From Occultella glacieicola (GTDB lineage: Bacteria; Actinomycetota; Actinomycetes; Actinomycetales; Beutenbergiaceae): 64,000 nt of DNA. The notes beneath the pieces are model-generated. The model saw only the letters and a list, made by a program, of their open reading frames with translations. It made no database searches and had not been told where the DNA came from. This document shows, piece after piece, positions 63,601 to 64,000 of this stretch (its first letter is position 1; each line of letters starts with the position of its first letter). Made by a program: the position numbers and the translations under genes. Where the stretch lies: the NCBI RefSeq assembly GCF_004353825.1, contig NZ_SMNA01000011.1, positions 62,001 to 126,000 on the forward strand, in the 5' to 3' direction.

Positions 63601-63934
63601 GCAGGTGCTGCTGCACCTGTCCGCGAGGGTGGCCGATCCAGCCGGATCGAGCATCGACCTGGTGGTCCGTGCGGCCGCTGGTGCGTTCGACGAAGCGGCC
63701 ACGACCTGGAACGACCAACCTGCGCTCGGCGCGGCGCTCGGCGTCGTACCCGTCGACAGCTCCGTCGCGTGGCGCACGGTCGACCTCACCGACGAACTGG
63801 CGGAGCAGATTGGCGCCGGCGAGGCCGTGCTGCTTGCGCTCGTCCAGGAACCGGCCAGCGGTACCGGGCTCGCCACCGAGGTCTCAGGTCGACGCTCCAC
63901 GACGATCCCCTACCTGGAGGTCGTGCTCGCATGA
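60608..63934 (+). CDS. Heparinase II/III-like protein 3 with F5/8C, Big_2-like and DNRLRE-type modules
   Basis: 1108 residues from a GTG with GGAGG upstream. The N-terminus has a Tat motif ([15 protein letters not shown]). Toroid domain: [22 protein letters not shown] and [22 protein letters not shown]. Sandwich: [13 protein letters not shown] and [17 protein letters not shown], where the GDN-to-His loop is six residues longer than in the other two copies. From about 700 a discoidin/CBM32-type module ([27 protein letters not shown]), a Big_2-like segment near 900 and a C-terminal DNRLRE-type domain ([17 protein letters not shown]) follow. An exported, multi-modular depolymerase under LacI control. 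Confidence 0.9.
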   Translation: [1108 protein letters not shown]

Positions 63935-64000
63935 GCCCGACCGGCTCCGAGAGCACCGATTCCAACACATCCATCCCCCGCGACGACCCGAAGGGCCCCA
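63931..64000 (+). CDS. Start of the next gene (3' end outside window)
   Basis: ATG overlaps the heparinase 3 stop by ATGA. Only 23 residues are visible (MSPTGSESTDS followed by a hydrophilic stretch ending DDPKGP), no family can be assigned. The polar N-terminus would suit a transporter permease, but that is a guess. Confidence 0.6.
   Translation, partial: MSPTGSESTDSNTSIPRDDPKGP

Noticed and set aside
41869-63934. Classical heparin or alginate utilisation locus
   Set aside because: No sulfatase, unsaturated glucuronyl hydrolase, KDG kinase or DEH reductase set is visible, so a specific substrate name would be unsupported.

Overview
This is a high-GC actinobacterial chromosome segment. The support is high third-position GC, frequent GTG and TTG starts, a mycobacterial-type LigD, a RamB/ScfR-type regulator beside GTP-dependent PEP carboxykinase, and a Streptomyces-like mevalonate operon. 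The gene set would suit a member of the Micrococcales; that placement is a guess from gene content.

Region 1 (1-38,110) looks like ordinary chromosome. It holds the end of a NitT/TauT-type ABC transporter, a DUF817 membrane protein, ligD, an MFS exporter divergent from a LysR regulator, and assorted small enzymes. These are followed by pckG divergent from a ramB-like gene across a perfect inverted repeat, an M20 peptidase with an MFS transporter, a Rieske lipoprotein, a Gfo/Idh oxidoreductase and arginine deiminase. A thioesterase is split by a frameshift. A tightly overlapping mevalonate operon (mevalonate kinase, diphosphomevalonate decarboxylase, phosphomevalonate kinase, HMG-CoA reductase, HMG-CoA synthase) lies downstream of a type I idi. 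Its last gene appears to start with ATT. Then come two TetR loci with clear operators and a two-component system whose neighbourhood carries two near-identical 18-bp sites.

Region 2 (about 38,120 to the end) looks like a genomic island. It begins next to a 15-bp match to the 3' end of tRNA-Ala (or tmRNA) that lacks the rest of the RNA. A truncated DUF5131 phage-type gene and a frameshifted ISL3 transposase follow, with base composition visibly lower in GC. The cargo is a polysaccharide-degradation locus: three heparinase II/III-like proteins, two FAD-dependent oxidoreductases, a zinc alcohol dehydrogenase, a GH51 arabinofuranosidase, an LplB/YtcP-type ABC importer without its ATPase, and an SDR/cyclase operon with two unknown proteins.

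Two regulatory circuits can be read in the island. A LacI regulator sits between two identical 12-bp palindromes, one before the SDR operon and one before the third heparinase. The second circuit is the most interesting part of the window. Three promoters (both FAD oxidoreductases and the first heparinase) share a 23-bp inverted-repeat element fused to a TTGAC box. The only non-LacI regulator candidate in the cluster lies divergent from one of these sites. It is an HTH-citrate synthase fusion whose citrate synthase part appears to have lost two of its three catalytic residues. I infer that it is a metabolite-sensing transcription factor built from a dead citrate synthase.
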